DNA of 64,000 nucleotides from Hyphomicrobium methylovorum (GCF_013626205.1 NZ_QHJE01000001.1:1426001-1490000), one strand, 5' to 3'; shown: positions 43,279 through 53,698, counted from the stretch's first letter. Numbers and translations are program-made. The notes: generated by a model not told the origin, from the letters alone.

Positions 43279-44343
43279 ATGACACTTCGAAACGGTCCGG
43301 CCTCGGCAATAATAGGGGCTCGGCTCATTGGTATAATCCGGTCAAAGCGTTCCATGATGTTCCGCAGCTCATTTCAGCTGGCGATGTTCGCAGTGATGGC
43401 GCTTGCCTGGGCTGGAACCGATACTGCGCACGCTCTCACCATTGAACTCAAAGACGTCGCGGCTGATCGCGTAGAGCGGCAGCGAGCTGCGGCAGCGGGG
43501 GCACTGCCTCTGCCTGGCACGCCGAACGTCGCGATCTTGCAAGACCGGTTGCAGGAGAAGGGCGTTACGCTCTCGGACCCTATTCTCATCCGCATCTTCA
43601 AGGCCGAGTCAGAACTTGAGATATGGAAGCTCAAGAGCGGCAGATATGTTCTGTTCGCGACCTATCCGATTTGCCATTGGTCGGGCACGCTTGGGCCGAA
43701 GCTGACCGATGGCGACCGGCAAGCGCCGGAAGGTTTCTATACCATGACGCGCGCGCAGACGCGGCACGTCGGACGGTGGCCCAATTCGCTCAACATCGGC
43801 TATCCGAACATTCTCGATCAGTCGCAGGCGCGGACGGGTTCGGACATTCTCATCCACGGCGGATGCTCGTCGATTGGCTGCTTCGCCATGACGAATCCGG
43901 TCTCCGACGAAATTCACGATCTGACGACGGCTGCGGTCAATTCGGGTCAGCAGATCGTGCCGCTTCATATTCTTCCATTCCGCATGACAGAGCTGAACAT
44001 GGCGGCGCATGATGCGTCTCCATGGAAAGCGTTCTGGACCAATCTCAAGGAAGGATCCGATCTTTTCGAACGGACGTTGCGGCCTCCCGCCGTCACCGCG
44101 TGTGGCGGGCGTTATATCTTCCGCGAGACAATGGCGAACGAAGCGATGACGCCGCTAAATGCGTGTGCGCCGACGCTGGCAGAAATCCGCGATCAGGAAG
44201 ATTGGCTGCGGCAGGTTCCGGCACCGACGCCCGTTATGCCGAGGCTGACTGCGCGTGCTGCGCCCATTCCGCAGATCCAGTCCAGCAGCCTCGAACTCGA
44301 AAGCACACCGACGCCAACGTTCTCCTGGCCGCTTGTTCGCTAA
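43279..44343 (+). CDS. YafK/DpaA-like L,D-transpeptidase-fold protein (paralogue 3)
   Basis: A 354-residue paralogue with catalytic block LIHGGCSSIGCFAMTN and the shared LEIWKLKSGRYVLFATYPICH and GPKLTDGDRQAPEGFY stretches. A signal peptide (FQLAMFAVMALAWAGTDTAHA region) is clear. GGGGAG lies 10 bp before the ATG at 43279; a second start at 43354 (MMFRSS) would give a normal-length signal peptide and has a TATAAT 16 bp upstream, so it is a real alternative. The C-terminal 60 residues are Pro/Thr-rich. Same inferred role as the other two. Confidence 0.88.
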   Translation: MTLRNGPASAIIGARLIGIIRSKRSMMFRSSFQLAMFAVMALAWAGTDTAHALTIELKDVAADRVERQRAAAAGALPLPGTPNVAILQDRLQEKGVTLSDPILIRIFKAESELEIWKLKSGRYVLFATYPICHWSGTLGPKLTDGDRQAPEGFYTMTRAQTRHVGRWPNSLNIGYPNILDQSQARTGSDILIHGGCSSIGCFAMTNPVSDEIHDLTTAAVNSGQQIVPLHILPFRMTELNMAAHDASPWKAFWTNLKEGSDLFERTLRPPAVTACGGRYIFRETMANEAMTPLNACAPTLAEIRDQEDWLRQVPAPTPVMPRLTARAAPIPQIQSSSLELESTPTPTFSWPLVR

Positions 44344-44436
44344 GGATATTCGGTCGCTTAGCCCGCTACTTGTCACGGCCTCGAAGGCTCGCCACATAGG
44401 GCGCGGTCTACTTTATTCAATGAGGATCGTTCTCCT

Positions 44437-45036
44437 ATGGCTGAGAAGTCGATTGCCAAGCGCGTCGAGATTGCTCTTGAGAACCTGCTTTTCAGTTCTC
44501 GATGGCTGCTTGCCCCATTCTATTTCGGCCTCGCTTTGGCGCTGGTCATTTTGCTGATCAAATTTCTTGCAGAACTTGTGCATCTTGGAACCGGCGCGTT
44601 CACGTCAACCGAGTCCGACGTCATCCTGGGCTTGCTGACGCTCGTCGATCTGACGCTGACGGGCTCGCTGCTGATTATTGTGATCTTTTCCGGCTACGAG
44701 AACTTCGTATCGAAGATGGATCACTCCGAGCATGGCGACCGTCCTGAATGGATGGGCACGATCGATTTCGCTGCGCTGAAGCTGAAGATGCTCTCGTCGA
44801 TCGTTGCGATTTCCGCCGTGCAGTTGCTGCGGCAGTTCATGTCGCTTGGATCAGTGACACCTGAGCGCGAGAAGGAGCTGTTCTGGCTCGTCGTGATCCA
44901 CATCGTGTTTGTGGTGTCGAGCGTTCTGCTCGCACTATCAGATCGCATCGCGGGGCATCAGCCAGGCCACAACACGCCGCTGGCCGATGATACAGCATCC
45001 AACGCCAGCAATACGACGAAGAGCGGAACGCACTGA
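44437..45036 (+). CDS. YqhA-family (UPF0114) inner membrane protein
   Basis: The 199-residue protein has about four membrane helices. Motifs SRWLLAPFYFGLALALV, LTGSLLIIVIFSGYENF and ISAVQLLRQFMSL are those of the YqhA/UPF0114 family. Function is unknown. The product ends in a polar Asn/Thr-rich tail. It is convergent with secA and shares a bidirectional terminator. Confidence 0.92.
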   Translation: MAEKSIAKRVEIALENLLFSSRWLLAPFYFGLALALVILLIKFLAELVHLGTGAFTSTESDVILGLLTLVDLTLTGSLLIIVIFSGYENFVSKMDHSEHGDRPEWMGTIDFAALKLKMLSSIVAISAVQLLRQFMSLGSVTPEREKELFWLVVIHIVFVVSSVLLALSDRIAGHQPGHNTPLADDTASNASNTTKSGTH

Positions 45037-45097
45037 TCGTGCTGCGCTAGATCACCACCGGCCGAAGCATCCGATCTGGATGCGGCCGGGACAAAGA

Positions 45098-45134
45098 AAA
45101 ACGGCGGGACGATCAAAATCGCTCCCGCCGTTTT
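45098..45134. terminator. Bidirectional terminator between the YqhA-family gene and secA
   Basis: A 12-bp stem AAAACGGCGGGA / TCCCGCCGTTTT with a 13-nt loop has A-run and T-run on opposite sides, so it works for both converging genes. Confidence 0.85.
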
Positions 45135-45142
45135 AGTTTCAG

Positions 45143-48097
45143 TTAGTCCATTTTGCCGTGGCAATGCTTGTATTTCTTGCCCGATCCACACGGGCAAAGA
45201 GCATTGCGAGACACGCGACCCCACGTTGCCGGATCGCGCGGATCGAGATCACCTTCGCTGCGGCGGCTTTGAAGCGGCGCGCGCCGTTCCGGTTCCGGGC
45301 CTGCGTCGCGACGGGCTCTGGCACCAGCGATCGCGGCGCCAGCCATTGCCAGCTCGGGATCACGCTCGAACTCGTCGCGGCCGGTCGTCGGATCAAGATG
45401 GTGCGCCTGCATCGGCGGCAGATCGACGGGCTGGAGAGCCGGCTGGTCTTCCGGCGGCGCCATTTCGACATGCATCAACTGGCCGACGACGTTTTCGCGG
45501 AGACGTCCCAGCATGCCTTCAAACAGGATGAAGCCTTCCGACTTGTATTCGTTCAGCGGATCGCGCTGACCGTATGCGCGGAAGCCGATCACCTGACGCA
45601 GATGCTCAAGCGTTACGATGTGCTCGCGCCAGAGGTGATCCAGCGTCTGCAGCAGGACCATCTTTTCGATCTGGCGATAGAGCTCAGGTCCGAGTTCCTG
45701 GACCTTGGCGTCGACCTTGGCCTGCACCGCCTGGATGACGCGGTGCTTGATCTCTTCATCGGCAATGCCTTCCTCGGCTGCCCATTCGCTGATCGGCAGA
45801 TCGAGCGCGAAGATATCGCTCAGTGCTTCCTTGAGGGATTCGGTGTCCCACTGCTCTGCATATGCAGACGGCGGGATGAAGCGCGTGACCAGCTCTTCCA
45901 CCAACTGATCGCGCAGCTCGACAACCGTTTCCGAAACGTCTTCCTGCCCCATGATGTCCAGGCGCTGATCGAAGATGACCTTGCGCTGATCGTTCATCAC
46001 GTCGTCGTATTTCAGGATCTGCTTGCGGATATCGAAGTTGCGCTCTTCGACCTTTTTCTGAGCGGTCTCGAGCGACTTGTTCATCCACGGATGGGTGATC
46101 GCTTCGCCTTCCTTGAGGCCCAGCGTCTGCAGAACCTTCTCCATCCGCTTCGAGCCGAAGATCCGCATCAGATCGTCGTCGAGCGCGAGGAAGAACTTGG
46201 AGCGGCCGGGGTCACCCTGACGGCCTGAGCGGCCGCGAAGCTGGTTGTCGATGCGGCGGCTTTCGTGGCGTTCCGTCGCGAGAACGTACAGACCACCAGC
46301 TTCCAGAGCCTGGCGCTTTTTGGTCGACACGTCAGCGTTGAACTCAGCGCGCATCTTTTTGATCGCGTCTTCGTCCGGCGGCGTGCCTTTCTTTGTCTCT
46401 TCGGTAATCCAATCGCGCAGGCGGAACTCTGCGTTACCGCCAAGCTGAATGTCGGTACCGCGGCCAGCCATGTTGGTCGCGATCGTTACCGCGCCGAGGC
46501 CGCCGGCCTGCGCGACGATGCTGGCTTCCTGCTCGTGATAGCGTGCGTTCAGAACCTGATGCGGGATCGGGTCATGCTTACCCTTTGCCGCCTCCTGCAC
46601 GTACTTCTTCAGCAACCCTGACATGTCGATGAGGTGCTGGCGCAGTTCGTCATCTTTGCCCGGCTTGATCTCGTCGGCCTGCTTGTCGAGCGTCTTGGCG
46701 AGATCCAGGAAATACTTGGGGTCTTTGAGCAGCTCTGAAAGCTGCTCGGATTTCTCGATCGATGTGGTGCCGACGAGGACCGGCTGGCTGCGGCTCTTCG
46801 CGTCAGCGATGGACATCACGATCGCCGCCAGCTTTTCTTTCTGGCTGCGATAGATCTCGTCGTCTTCGTCGATGCGCCGAACTTCCAGGTTGGTCGGAAT
46901 GTCGACGACCTCAAGCCCGTAGATGTCGAGGAATTCGCTTGCTTCGGTGAGGGCCGTGCCCGTCATGCCAGCAAGTTTCTTGTACAGACGGAAGTAGTTC
47001 TGGAACGTGATCTGCGCGAGCGTCTGGTTCTCGGGCTGGACCTCAACGTGTTCCTTGGCTTCGAGCGCCTGATGCAGCCCTTCCGAATAGCGACGGCCCG
47101 GCATCATGCGGCCCGTGAACTCGTCAATGATGACGACCTGTCCGCCTTTGACGATGTAATCCTTATCGCGCTGGAACATCTTGTGCGCTTTCAGCGCCTG
47201 ATTGAGATGGTGCACGATCGTGACGTTGTCGATGTCGTAGAGCGAGCCGGTAAGAAGCCCGCGCTTCTCGAGCTCTTTCTCCATCTTTTCGTTGCCGACT
47301 TCCGACAGCGAGACTTGACGCTGCTTTTCGTCGAGTTCGAAATCTTCCGGCTCAAGAAGCTTCATCAGTTCATCGATGGACTGATAAAGTTCGGCGCGGT
47401 CGTCGAGCGGACCAGAAATGATGAGCGGTGTGCGCGCTTCGTCGATCAGGATCGAGTCAACTTCGTCGACGATGGCGTAGGTGTGCGGACGCTGGACCAT
47501 CTCTTCGAGATTGATCTTCATGTTGTCGCGCAGATAGTCGAACCCAAGCTCATTGTTCGTCGCGTAGGTGACGTCGGCGGCGTAGGCCTTCTTGCGGTCC
47601 TCGTCGCTCATGTCGTGAATGATGCAATCGACGGTCAGGCCGAGGAAGCGGTAGACCTGTCCCATCCAGTCGGAGTCGCGCTTGGCAAGATAGTCGTTAA
47701 CGGTGACGACGTGGACGCCTTTGCCCGCAAGCGCATTGAGATAAACGGGCAGCGTTGCAACGAGCGTTTTACCTTCGCCGGTTCGCATCTCGGCGATGTT
47801 GCCTTCGTGCAGAACCATGCCGCCGATCAGCTGAACGTCGAAGTGGCGCTGACCGAGTGAGCGCTTCGCCGCTTCGCGAACCGTGGCAAAAGCCGGAACG
47901 AGAAGGTCGTCGAGAGTTGCGCCTTCCGCCAGCCGTTTGCGAAATTCCTCTGTGCGCGCTCGGAGCTGATCGTCGGACAGCGCCTCGACCTCGCTTTCAA
48001 GCGCATTGATCTCAGCGACGCGACCGCGGAAACTTTTGACCTTGCGATCATTCGACGAGCCGAAAATCTTCGAAGCCAAACCACCGAACGAGAGCAT
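45143..48097 (-). CDS. secA: Protein translocase ATPase SecA
   Basis: The 984-residue motor drives post-translational export through SecYEG. Motifs are [20 protein letters not shown] (Walker A), [17 protein letters not shown] (Walker B), the preprotein cross-linking region, [14 protein letters not shown] and [20 protein letters not shown]. The C-terminus has the zinc-binding SEC-C motif [14 protein letters not shown]. The ATG at 48097 follows AGGA. A parvulin gene is divergent. Confidence 0.98.
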   Translation of the reverse strand: MLSFGGLASKIFGSSNDRKVKSFRGRVAEINALESEVEALSDDQLRARTEEFRKRLAEGATLDDLLVPAFATVREAAKRSLGQRHFDVQLIGGMVLHEGNIAEMRTGEGKTLVATLPVYLNALAGKGVHVVTVNDYLAKRDSDWMGQVYRFLGLTVDCIIHDMSDEDRKKAYAADVTYATNNELGFDYLRDNMKINLEEMVQRPHTYAIVDEVDSILIDEARTPLIISGPLDDRAELYQSIDELMKLLEPEDFELDEKQRQVSLSEVGNEKMEKELEKRGLLTGSLYDIDNVTIVHHLNQALKAHKMFQRDKDYIVKGGQVVIIDEFTGRMMPGRRYSEGLHQALEAKEHVEVQPENQTLAQITFQNYFRLYKKLAGMTGTALTEASEFLDIYGLEVVDIPTNLEVRRIDEDDEIYRSQKEKLAAIVMSIADAKSRSQPVLVGTTSIEKSEQLSELLKDPKYFLDLAKTLDKQADEIKPGKDDELRQHLIDMSGLLKKYVQEAAKGKHDPIPHQVLNARYHEQEASIVAQAGGLGAVTIATNMAGRGTDIQLGGNAEFRLRDWITEETKKGTPPDEDAIKKMRAEFNADVSTKKRQALEAGGLYVLATERHESRRIDNQLRGRSGRQGDPGRSKFFLALDDDLMRIFGSKRMEKVLQTLGLKEGEAITHPWMNKSLETAQKKVEERNFDIRKQILKYDDVMNDQRKVIFDQRLDIMGQEDVSETVVELRDQLVEELVTRFIPPSAYAEQWDTESLKEALSDIFALDLPISEWAAEEGIADEEIKHRVIQAVQAKVDAKVQELGPELYRQIEKMVLLQTLDHLWREHIVTLEHLRQVIGFRAYGQRDPLNEYKSEGFILFEGMLGRLRENVVGQLMHVEMAPPEDQPALQPVDLPPMQAHHLDPTTGRDEFERDPELAMAGAAIAGARARRDAGPEPERRAPLQSRRSEGDLDPRDPATWGRVSRNALCPCGSGKKYKHCHGKMD

Positions 48098-48446
48098 TTG
48101 GAAATCCGTCCTAAAATTTCGTCACCCGCGCGCGGCGCGTTCGGGCCTCAGGTTGCATTCACCGGGTTGCATCAGCGAAAAATGCGCGGCTAGGGTATAC
48201 CCGCCGCGCCTGCTTCAAGCCCTTCCCTCGGCGCGTCAAAGTGTCGAGACGGGCGCAAAGCCCATACGATCTGCGGCAGACATAAGAACTCGCCCCCCTG
48301 ACTGTCAATGTTGGTTGATAGGCTATGGAGTGCTGTGTTTGCGCTGATGTTCAAATATTAACTTGGATTTCAGAGCCAGGGCCGCTATCGAGGCCCGCTC
48401 GCCGATGACCGGCGTTTTGGACAATTTAATCTCGGAGCCCCCACCG
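48098..48446. other. 349-bp divergent region between secA and the parvulin gene
   Basis: It should hold both promoters. I see a tandem repeat GGTTGCAT at 48151-48158 and 48165-48172, 14 bp apart, which could be an operator or chance. No strong -35/-10 pair and no other gene was found. Confidence 0.4.
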
Positions 48447-49400
48447 ATGACGCGCATTCCGTTCGCCGCCCTCGCACTCCTATTCGGGGCTTCACTGCTG
48501 GGATCTCCGACGAGCCCTGCTTTTGCTGAAGATAAGGTCATCGCCACAATCGACGGCAAGCCGATTACCGAGGGTGATCTGGCGGTTGCCGAGAGCGAGA
48601 TCGGTGGCGACCTCGGCAGCATGCCCGGCGCGCAGAAGCGCACGTCTTTGCTGGAATTTCTGATCGATAACCAGCTCTTCGCGGAAGCGGCGGAAGCTGA
48701 GAAGCTCGAGCAGTCGCCGGAATTCGCCACGCGCCTCGCGTACCTGAAGCGCCGGGCGCTCCGGGAGATGTACTTCGAAAAGACGATCAAGTCGTCCGTG
48801 ACGGATGCGGATGCCCGCAAATCATATGACGAGCAAGTGAAGTTGATGCCGCCGGTCGAGGAAGTCTCGGCGCGGCATATTCTTGTCGAAACCGAAGATA
48901 AGGCCAAGGAACTCAAAGCCCAGATCGACAAGGGCGGCGACTTCGCGGAACTTGCAAAAGAAAACTCGAAAGATCCCGGCTCGAAGGACGACGGCGGAAA
49001 CCTCGGTTACTTCGGCCATGGGCAGATGGTGCCGCAGTTCGAGAGCATCGTCTTCAAAATGAAAAAGGGCGAAGTTTCGGAACCGCTCAAGACTCAGTTC
49101 GGCTGGCATCTGGTCAAACTCGAAGACCGTCGCACCAAAGAGCCGCCGGCGTTCGACGTCGTGAAGGATCGCATCATTCAGTCGATGCTGCTGCAGAAGG
49201 CGCAGAAGGCCGCCGTGGCGCTCCGCTCGAAGGCGAAGATTGAAATCGTCGACCCGGAGGTCAAGAAGGCCATCTCGGAACGCGAAGCGATGGTGCAGAA
49301 GCAGGCAGAAGAGAGCAAGAAGAAGGACGCGGCTCCCGCTGACGCTGCCAAGACGGACGCGCCGAAGGCCGATGCCCCCGCAGAGGCTCCGAAGCCTTAA
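48447..49400 (+). CDS. Exported parvulin-type peptidyl-prolyl isomerase
   Basis: The 317-residue protein has a signal peptide (MTRIPFAALALLFG, ending PAFAE), an N-terminal SurA/PrsA-like chaperone part with VIATIDGKPITEGDL, and a parvulin domain (about 145-240: SARHILVETEDKAKE, GGDFAELAKENSKDPGS, GGNLGYFGHGQMVPQFE). The tail is Lys/Ala/Asp-rich. It helps fold periplasmic and outer-membrane proteins. The start at 48447 has GGAG about 9 bp upstream; an earlier in-frame ATG at 48363 is unlikely. Confidence 0.93.
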   Translation: MTRIPFAALALLFGASLLGSPTSPAFAEDKVIATIDGKPITEGDLAVAESEIGGDLGSMPGAQKRTSLLEFLIDNQLFAEAAEAEKLEQSPEFATRLAYLKRRALREMYFEKTIKSSVTDADARKSYDEQVKLMPPVEEVSARHILVETEDKAKELKAQIDKGGDFAELAKENSKDPGSKDDGGNLGYFGHGQMVPQFESIVFKMKKGEVSEPLKTQFGWHLVKLEDRRTKEPPAFDVVKDRIIQSMLLQKAQKAAVALRSKAKIEIVDPEVKKAISEREAMVQKQAEESKKKDAAPADAAKTDAPKADAPAEAPKP

Positions 49401-49442
49401 GCTCTGCTTCAGTCAACCGAAGCAATTCCTCATCTCTATTGT

Positions 49443-49471
49443 ATCGGGCCGCTTGATTATGGCGGCCCGAT
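49443..49471 (+). terminator. Hairpin between the parvulin gene and argJ
   Basis: A perfect 10-bp stem ATCGGGCCGC / GCGGCCCGAT with a 9-nt loop, followed by CTGTTTC. The weak T-tract makes it a probable but not certain terminator. Confidence 0.6.
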
Positions 49472-49504
49472 CTGTTTCACGAAACCTCTGTCCCGGAGGT
49501 TCCC

Positions 49505-50752
49505 ATGGCCAAAGCTTCTCCCGTCTCGCCGTTTGCACCCGCATCTCTTGCACGGCTGCCCGCCATCGATGGCGTTGCCTTTGCAACGGCTGAAGCTGGA
49601 ATCCGATACAAAAAGCGCACCGATCTTCTGCTCGCGGTGATGGCCGAGGGCACGGCGGTGGCTGGCGTTCTCACGCAATCGAAAACCGCTTCCGCGCCGG
49701 TTCTCGCGTGCCGCAAACACCTGCGGAAAGGCGAAGCGCGCGCACTGGTCGTCAATTCCGGGAACGCCAACGCCTTCACTGGACAGAAGGGCCACGATGC
49801 GGTTGCCCTCACAGTCGAGTACGCCGTTGAAGCGACCGGAGCGAAACCGCACGAGGTGTTTGTGGCCTCGACGGGCGTCATCGGCGAGCCGCTGGACGCC
49901 ACGAAGTTTTCGCACCTGCTGACCAGTCTCGCTGAAAGCGCGGAGCCGGATGCGTTTGAAGACGCGGCGCGGGCAATCATGACGACGGACACCTATCCGA
50001 AGCTCGCCACGCGCCAAGCCTTCATCGGCGACACCGAGGTCACGATCAACGGCTTCTGCAAGGGTGCCGGCATGATTGCACCCGATATGGCGACGATGCT
50101 TTGTTTCATCTTCACGGATGCCGCAATTTCTGCAGAGGCCCTTCAGCATCTGATCTCCGAGCACGCGCAAACGACGTTTAACTGCATGACGATCGATGGC
50201 GATACGTCGACCAGTGACACTTGCCTTGCATTCGCAACCGGCCGGGCTGCCGAGCGCGGGCAGAAGCTCGTCTCGAAGGCAAAATCGAAAAAGCTCGCTG
50301 GATTTTCTGACGCCCTGCACGATTTGATGCGCGATCTTGCAATTCAAGTTGCCAAAGACGGCGAAGGTCTTTCGAAATTCGTTACCCTTACGGTCGAGGG
50401 CGCGAAGACCTGGGCGGCGGCGCGCAAAATCGCACTCGCATGTGCCAATTCTTCGATCCTCAAGGCCGCGATTGCTGGCGAAGACCCGAATTGGGGTCGC
50501 GTTGTCATGGCGGTCGGCAAATCTGGGGAAGCGGCGAACCGCGACAAGCTTTCGATCTGGTTCGGCCCGCATTGCGTGGCGCGCAATGGAGAACGCGCAG
50601 AAAGTTACGATGAAGAAACTGCGGCTCAGTATATGAAGAATGGTGAGATCGACATTCGAATCGATGTCGGCGTCGGCAAAGCGAGCGCAACAGTCTGGAC
50701 CTGTGATCTCACGCACGCGTATATCTCAATCAACGCAGATTATCGAAGCTGA
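49505..50752 (+). CDS. argJ: Glutamate N-acetyltransferase / amino-acid acetyltransferase
   Basis: The 415-residue protein recycles the acetyl group from N-acetylornithine to glutamate in arginine synthesis. The self-cleavage site that makes alpha and beta chains is visible as [14 protein letters not shown], with cleavage before the Thr. [13 protein letters not shown] and [16 protein letters not shown] are also typical. A strong GGAGG precedes the ATG. The gene order parvulin, argJ, mutT after secA is common in this group. Confidence 0.97.
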   Translation: MAKASPVSPFAPASLARLPAIDGVAFATAEAGIRYKKRTDLLLAVMAEGTAVAGVLTQSKTASAPVLACRKHLRKGEARALVVNSGNANAFTGQKGHDAVALTVEYAVEATGAKPHEVFVASTGVIGEPLDATKFSHLLTSLAESAEPDAFEDAARAIMTTDTYPKLATRQAFIGDTEVTINGFCKGAGMIAPDMATMLCFIFTDAAISAEALQHLISEHAQTTFNCMTIDGDTSTSDTCLAFATGRAAERGQKLVSKAKSKKLAGFSDALHDLMRDLAIQVAKDGEGLSKFVTLTVEGAKTWAAARKIALACANSSILKAAIAGEDPNWGRVVMAVGKSGEAANRDKLSIWFGPHCVARNGERAESYDEETAAQYMKNGEIDIRIDVGVGKASATVWTCDLTHAYISINADYRS

Positions 50753-50765
50753 GTGCGCGAACCGT

Positions 50766-51422
50766 ATGGATAAAGCTTTTTGGGACGAACGCTGGCAACG
50801 GCGCGACATAGGCTTTCATCAGCCCCACATCCACGAGCAATTGCAGCGTTTTTGGCCTGATCTCGGCCTTCCGGTGGGGAGCTCGGTGTTCGTTCCACTG
50901 GCTGGAAAGAGCCGAGATATGGTGTGGCTCGCGGCGCAAGGGCATCGGATTGTCGGCATCGAATTGTCGGAAATCGCAATTCGGGAATTTTTCCTGGAGG
51001 GTGGCCAGCAGCCCGAGCAATCGTCTGATAGTCCGTTCGATATTTATTCGGTTGGTCCGTTCCGGCTTTATCGCGGCGATTTCTTCGATCTCACGGCGTC
51101 CGCGCTGCAAGACGTGCACGCAGTTTATGATCGTGCAGCCCTGATTGCGCTCCCCGCCGATAAGCGCCGCCAGTATGCAGATAAGCTCGCCGCCCTCATT
51201 CCGGTCGAAGCGAAAATTCTTCTGATCGGGCTCAGCTACCCCGAAAATGAGATGTCCGGGCCTCCGTTTTCGGTGCCGAAAGAGGAAGTGGAGCGGCTAT
51301 ACGGCAAGCTCTTTGACATCAGCGTGCTCAACGAGCGCGAGCGGCTTGAGTTCAGTCCGAGCCTTAAACGGCGCGGTGTCACCTCTCTGATCGAGACTGC
51401 GTACTTGCTGAAGCGCAAATGA
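50766..51422 (+). CDS. tpm: Thiopurine S-methyltransferase-family protein
   Basis: The 218-residue protein starts at MDKAFWDERWQRRDIGFHQ, the classic TPMT N-terminus. FVPLAGKSRDMVWLAAQGH is the SAM-binding loop, and VYDRAALIALPADKR closes the core. Members methylate thiopurines and, in bacteria, also tellurite or selenite. It is 13 bp after argJ and overlaps mutT (ATGA), so the three probably share a transcript. A longer in-frame start at 50640 overlaps argJ and is rejected. Confidence 0.93.
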   Translation: MDKAFWDERWQRRDIGFHQPHIHEQLQRFWPDLGLPVGSSVFVPLAGKSRDMVWLAAQGHRIVGIELSEIAIREFFLEGGQQPEQSSDSPFDIYSVGPFRLYRGDFFDLTASALQDVHAVYDRAALIALPADKRRQYADKLAALIPVEAKILLIGLSYPENEMSGPPFSVPKEEVERLYGKLFDISVLNERERLEFSPSLKRRGVTSLIETAYLLKRK

Positions 51423-51823
51423 AACCTCTCGTCCTTGTTGCGGCTGTCGCGCTGATCGATGACGACAAGCGCATCCTGCTCGCTCAGCGCCCGGCCGGAA
51501 AATCGATGGCGGGATTCTGGGAATTCCCTGGCGGAAAGATTGAAGCCGGCGAGACGCCGGAAGATGCGCTCTGCCGCGAAATCAAGGAAGAGCTTGGCAT
51601 AGAGCTGTGCCGCACTTGCCTCGCGCCGTTTAATTTCGCGAGTCACGAGTACGAAACGTTTCACCTGCTGATGCCGCTGTATCTCTGCAAAAACTGGGAC
51701 GGCGAGATCACGCCGCGCGAGGGGCAGGAGATCACCTGGGTCCGCGCGCTCGAGCTCTCGCGCTATCGGATGCCCCCCGCGGATGAACCGCTCATTCCTT
51801 GGCTTCGGGATCTTTTGAGCTAG
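51419..51823 (+). CDS. mutT: 8-oxo-dGTP diphosphatase (MutT, Nudix)
   Basis: A 134-residue Nudix hydrolase that removes 8-oxo-dGTP. The Nudix box is complete: GGKIEAGETPEDALCREIKE followed by ELGI. The start LVAAVALIDDDKRILLAQRP is typical of MutT. Its ATG overlaps the tpm stop by 4 bp. Its 3' end overlaps the convergent methyltransferase gene by 32 bp. Confidence 0.93.
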   Translation: MKPLVLVAAVALIDDDKRILLAQRPAGKSMAGFWEFPGGKIEAGETPEDALCREIKEELGIELCRTCLAPFNFASHEYETFHLLMPLYLCKNWDGEITPREGQEITWVRALELSRYRMPPADEPLIPWLRDLLS

Positions 51824-52697
51824 GTTTCAAGACATCCGCCAATCGCGTCGTTGCCGAACCTGGGGCGAGCGGCTTTTGCTGGCTTTCGTGCGGCACCCAA
51901 CCGGTCAATGTAATGATCTCGAACGTCGCGCGGACGCGGCCACCCGGAGCGGGGAACTTTTCGGCATAAATTTCGGCGGCGCGCAGAAGCAAAGACCGTG
52001 TGACCGGGCGGCGGCTCCGCTCGATCAGCATATTGCTCGCCGCCATCGCCTTCACATCTTGCATCAGGGCGAACGGCGACGCGTACGTTACGTCCACCAC
52101 ATCGCTGTCGGCCACGGGCAACGCAAACCCCGCACGCTGCAACAACGCACCCAAATCGCGAACATCTGCACACGGCGCCACTCGCGGAGACGCGCCACCC
52201 AGCACCTCTTCCTCGGCCAGCAGCCACGCTTCCCGAAGCTCCGTCAGCGTCGTTCCGCCGAGCAGCGCTGCCAGAAATAGGCCGTCCGGCCGCAAGGCGC
52301 GGTTGATCTGGACGAGCGCTCCAGGAAGATCATTCACGAGATGAAGCGCGAGCCCGGACACGACGAGATCAAGACTTTGCGGCGCGAAAGGCAAGGCTTC
52401 CTCGTCCGCCACGACCCTCTCGCCCACATCTCGGGCCGCCAAAGCAGACGAATATTCCACATCGATTATGCGGTGCAGATTTGGAAGGCGGCGCAACTCT
52501 CGCGAGAGCAATCCGTCATATGCACCGAGATTGACCGTGAGCGGAAAATCCCGGCGGATGATACCGAGCCGCTCGACAAAGTCTTCAGCGACGCGAGACA
52601 GTAGAAACTCGCATCCCGGTTTCGGTTCGCCGTTGGCGATGCGATCCCGCCGTTGGCGCAAAAGAGGTCGGTCGAAGATCTGTGGAGCGCCGGGCAT
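51792..52697 (-). CDS. SAM-dependent methyltransferase (BioC/NDUFAF5-like)
   Basis: The 301-residue protein has a class I methyltransferase core: VNLGAYDGLLSREL (a GxG-like loop with Ala), ADEEALPFAPQSLDLVVSGL, and RALRPDGLFLAALLGG. The N-terminal IFDRPLLRQRRDRIA is typical of the alphaproteobacterial relatives of mitochondrial NDUFAF5, which acts in complex I assembly; BioC is the other close relative. Context (away from the bio operon) favours the former. It is divergent from comF. Confidence 0.85.
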   Translation of the reverse strand: MPGAPQIFDRPLLRQRRDRIANGEPKPGCEFLLSRVAEDFVERLGIIRRDFPLTVNLGAYDGLLSRELRRLPNLHRIIDVEYSSALAARDVGERVVADEEALPFAPQSLDLVVSGLALHLVNDLPGALVQINRALRPDGLFLAALLGGTTLTELREAWLLAEEEVLGGASPRVAPCADVRDLGALLQRAGFALPVADSDVVDVTYASPFALMQDVKAMAASNMLIERSRRPVTRSLLLRAAEIYAEKFPAPGGRVRATFEIITLTGWVPHESQQKPLAPGSATTRLADVLKPSSKDPEAKE

Positions 52698-52754
52698 TTC
52701 TACTTTTCCAAATTCAGTCTCGCTGGCGATAGCCTGTTGCGATAGGCTTCCGCA

Positions 52755-53573
52755 ATGGAAACGACGTCGGGAAGCATGAGGCCGGTTTCGGAAATTGACG
52801 AAGAACCGACAGAGTCGGTCCGCAGAAACACTGCGTTTGCCAGCTTATCCGGCGCCGCCCGCAACCTCCTCGATATCGTCCTTCCTCCGGTATGCCTCGG
52901 ATGCGCGTCGAGAATCATGGCGCACAATGCCCTTTGCCCGAAATGCTGGCGCCAGATCGATTTCGTGCGCCCGCCGCTGTGCGACCGGCTGGGGCTGCCG
53001 ATGCCTTACGATACGGGCGGCGCGATGCTCTCCGCAGCCGCCGTTGCCGACCCGCCGGACTATGACCGGGCCCGCGCTGTTGCCCGCTTCGATGGCAAAA
53101 TGCGCGATCTCATTCACGCATTCAAATTTCACGACAATCACAACGCGCGCGGGCTGTTCGGCCGATGGCTGATGGACGCTGGGCGCGATCTCATCGCTGG
53201 CGCTGATGTCATCGTTCCCATTCCGCTTGCTCGATGGCGGCTGCTTTCGCGTCGGTTCAATCAGGCTCAAATTCTAGCGTCGGAGATTGGGCGCCGGTCG
53301 TCGAAACCTGTGAAACCTTTCGCTTTGCAACGATCCCGGTCGACCAAGCATCAGATCGGGCTGAGCAAAGCGAAACGCCTCAGAAATGTGGCGGGTGCAT
53401 TCCAGGTTTCTTCGAATGGCGTATCGGCGGTGGCGGGAAAGGCCGTACTGTTGATCGATGACGTTATTACGAGTGGCGCGACCGCTGGGGCCGCCGCCAA
53501 AGCCTTAAAACGCGCCGGAGCAAGCCGCGTTGATATCCTGGCGTTGGCAATTGTTTCCGATACGGCTCCGTAG
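52755..53573 (+). CDS. ComF-family phosphoribosyltransferase-like protein
   Basis: The 272-residue protein has a four-Cys zinc motif near residue 50 (CLGC and CPKC) and a PRTase domain with the PRPP loop VLLIDDVITSGATAGAAAK. GKMRDLIHAFKFHDN and RRFNQAQILASEI are the other ComF marks. ComF proteins are linked to DNA uptake in competent bacteria; in non-competent ones the role is unclear. The ATG start is supported by length. Confidence 0.92.
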   Translation: METTSGSMRPVSEIDEEPTESVRRNTAFASLSGAARNLLDIVLPPVCLGCASRIMAHNALCPKCWRQIDFVRPPLCDRLGLPMPYDTGGAMLSAAAVADPPDYDRARAVARFDGKMRDLIHAFKFHDNHNARGLFGRWLMDAGRDLIAGADVIVPIPLARWRLLSRRFNQAQILASEIGRRSSKPVKPFALQRSRSTKHQIGLSKAKRLRNVAGAFQVSSNGVSAVAGKAVLLIDDVITSGATAGAAAKALKRAGASRVDILALAIVSDTAP

Positions 53574-53698
53574 GCGCATCATTCCGCCCGATTGGCGCGG
53601 CACAGAGGCGCAAATCGAGCGATGCGTGTTTGCATGATTGCGCGAACAAGGTAGGCTTGGGGCTGGCATGAAAACGGGCGAATGGAGACGCCGCGACG

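Noticed and set aside
43332-43337. Perfect TATAAT as promoter of the third YafK-like gene
   Set aside because: No -35 element at 16-18 bp, and the GGGGAG upstream of 43279 supports an earlier start. Kept only as an alternative in the gene entry.
41550-44343. Recent mobile duplication as the origin of the YafK-like genes
   Set aside because: No flanking repeats or transposase remains; N- and C-termini differ widely, so the duplication is old.
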